A model generated the notes under the pieces. That model ran no database searches, was not told the origin of the DNA, and was given only the letters and a program-made list of their open reading frames with translations. Shown here piece by piece: positions 26,082 through 26,798 of a stretch of DNA of 26,798 nucleotides. Positions within the stretch are counted from its first letter, which is position 1. Each line of letters starts with the position of its first letter. The stretch covers positions 1 to 26,798 of the forward strand of contig JBNGIS010020160.1 of assembly GCA_049999725.1 (NCBI GenBank), written 5' to 3'. Source of the DNA: Haplomitrium mnioides. Lineage: Eukaryota; Marchantiophyta; Haplomitriopsida; Calobryales. The position numbers and the translations under genes were made by a program.

Positions 26082-26798
26082 TTATGTATGTTCTTTGTAT
26101 ATTTCAGACAGTTTTTTGAGACCAATACCCTCTGTGTGCTCTTTGTGTAGAACGAGAGGTAGAGGTTTTGTGAACATATCAGCTCTCTTCAGCTTACTTG
26201 GTATCCATTGTACCTTGATTTTGTCATTATGTTGTTCATGAGTATAGAAAAATTTTGGAGTTATATGTTTTATTCTATCGCCCTTGATGAAACCTTGAGC
26301 GATTTGGTCAACACATGGCTTGTTGTCCTCAAATATAGATGTAGGTTCCTGAATAAGAGGTTGGCCTGTGTTGGAGTTGATATAGTCAATGAGTTGTCGT
26401 AACCAAATGCACTCTCTACTTGCTTCGTATAGAGCTATGATTTCCGCATGGTTTGTAGAGGTGGTAGTGATTGTCTGCTTTGTGCTTTTCCATGATATTG
26501 CTGTGCCTCCTTTGAGGAATACATAGCCCGTTTGTGACTTTGTGTTGTCGGGATCAGATAGGTATCCTGCATCAGCATATCCTATACTGTCATGGTCTGC
26601 AGTTTTCGGGAAGAACAGTCCCATGTCTGTGGTGCTTTTAAGGTATCTGAAAATCCTTTTGATGCCGTTCCAATGTCGTATAGTCGGTTGGGAACTGTGT
26701 CTTGCAAGTAAGTTCACGGCGAAAGCTATGTCTGGTCTTGTTTGATTTGCCAGGTACATCAATGCTCCTATTGCTGAAAGGTATGGTTTTTCAGGTCC
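26082..26798 (-). CDS. Ty1/copia pol, RNase H C-terminal part (continues beyond the window)
   Basis: Open from the window edge to the TAA at 26082-26084, in frame GPEKPYLSAIGALMYLANQT and onward. Typical copia blocks in order: MMYLANQTRPDIAFAVNLLA, RIFRYLKSTTDMGLFF, GYADAGYLSDPDNTKSQTGY (first RNase H Asp), GTAISWKSTKQTITTTSTNH followed by AEIIAL (catalytic Glu), SIFEDNKPCVDQ (Asp), RIKHITPKFFYTHEQ and ADMFTKPLPLVLHKEHTEGI. No stop or frameshift over 238 codons, in contrast to every gypsy copy here, so this insertion is younger. It belongs to the element ending at 25514. Confidence 0.92.
   Translation of the reverse strand, partial: GPEKPYLSAIGALMYLANQTRPDIAFAVNLLARHSSQPTIRHWNGIKRIFRYLKSTTDMGLFFPKTADHDSIGYADAGYLSDPDNTKSQTGYVFLKGGTAISWKSTKQTITTTSTNHAEIIALYEASRECIWLRQLIDYINSNTGQPLIQEPTSIFEDNKPCVDQIAQGFIKGDRIKHITPKFFYTHEQHNDKIKVQWIPSKLKRADMFTKPLPLVLHKEHTEGIGLKKLSEIYKEHT

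Noticed and set aside
1-26798. tRNA, rRNA or bacterial-type operons.
   Set aside because: No cloverleaf-compatible or rRNA-like segment, ribosome binding site pattern or operon spacing was seen on either strand.

Overview
This window is intergenic repeat DNA from a eukaryotic nuclear genome, almost certainly a land plant. It holds an L1-type LINE reverse transcriptase, Ty3/gypsy chromovirus elements whose primer binding sites match the initiator-Met tRNA, and a Ty1/copia element. There are no operons, no bacterial signals and no clearly intact host gene. The plant lineage cannot be fixed from this sequence. Nearly all coding sequence is broken by stops and frameshifts, so the insertions are old.

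Layout. 1-320: LINE RT fragment, minus strand. 321-2720: no recognisable gene; a GC-rich stretch with degenerate ~20-bp repeats, a short piece related to the chromovirus LTR below but in inverse orientation, and a recurring GTTCTTAT-type motif. 2721-3102: PBS and LTR of a second gypsy family (family A). 3103-6883: unclassified sequence with two clusters of imperfect palindromic minisatellite (4262-4600 and 6240-6612), each followed by a short Lys/Arg-rich open frame. 6884-23528: three head-to-tail copies of one chromovirus family (family B, elements E1, E2, E3, all minus strand) in which neighbouring copies share one LTR (LTR, body, LTR, body, LTR, body, truncated LTR). 23529-24407: a degenerate exon, preceded by an intron-like segment, resembling the C-terminal SAM-binding half of N4/N6-type DNA amino-methyltransferases. 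24408-24774: a third family A LTR. 24775-25513: AT-rich and pyrimidine-rich DNA. 25514-26798: 3' end of a Ty1/copia element, minus strand, with a very short (141 bp) LTR and an 80-codon-scale reading frame continuing past the pol stop.

How the pieces relate. E2 is a chimera: its 5' end carries a family A LTR, PBS and gag joined to a family B pol. E1 and E2 share a ~265-bp insertion between RT and RNase H that E3 lacks. E1 and E3 share a stop codon inside the nucleocapsid zinc knuckle, and E2 and E3 share an altered protease active site. The family B LTR carries four G-box-like sites about 50 bp apart upstream of its TATA box. The best candidates for something undescribed are the methyltransferase-like pseudogene, the LTR-sharing chimeric array with inherited lesions, the palindromic minisatellite clusters, and the copia post-stop frame. 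All homology calls were made by eye, without database searches.
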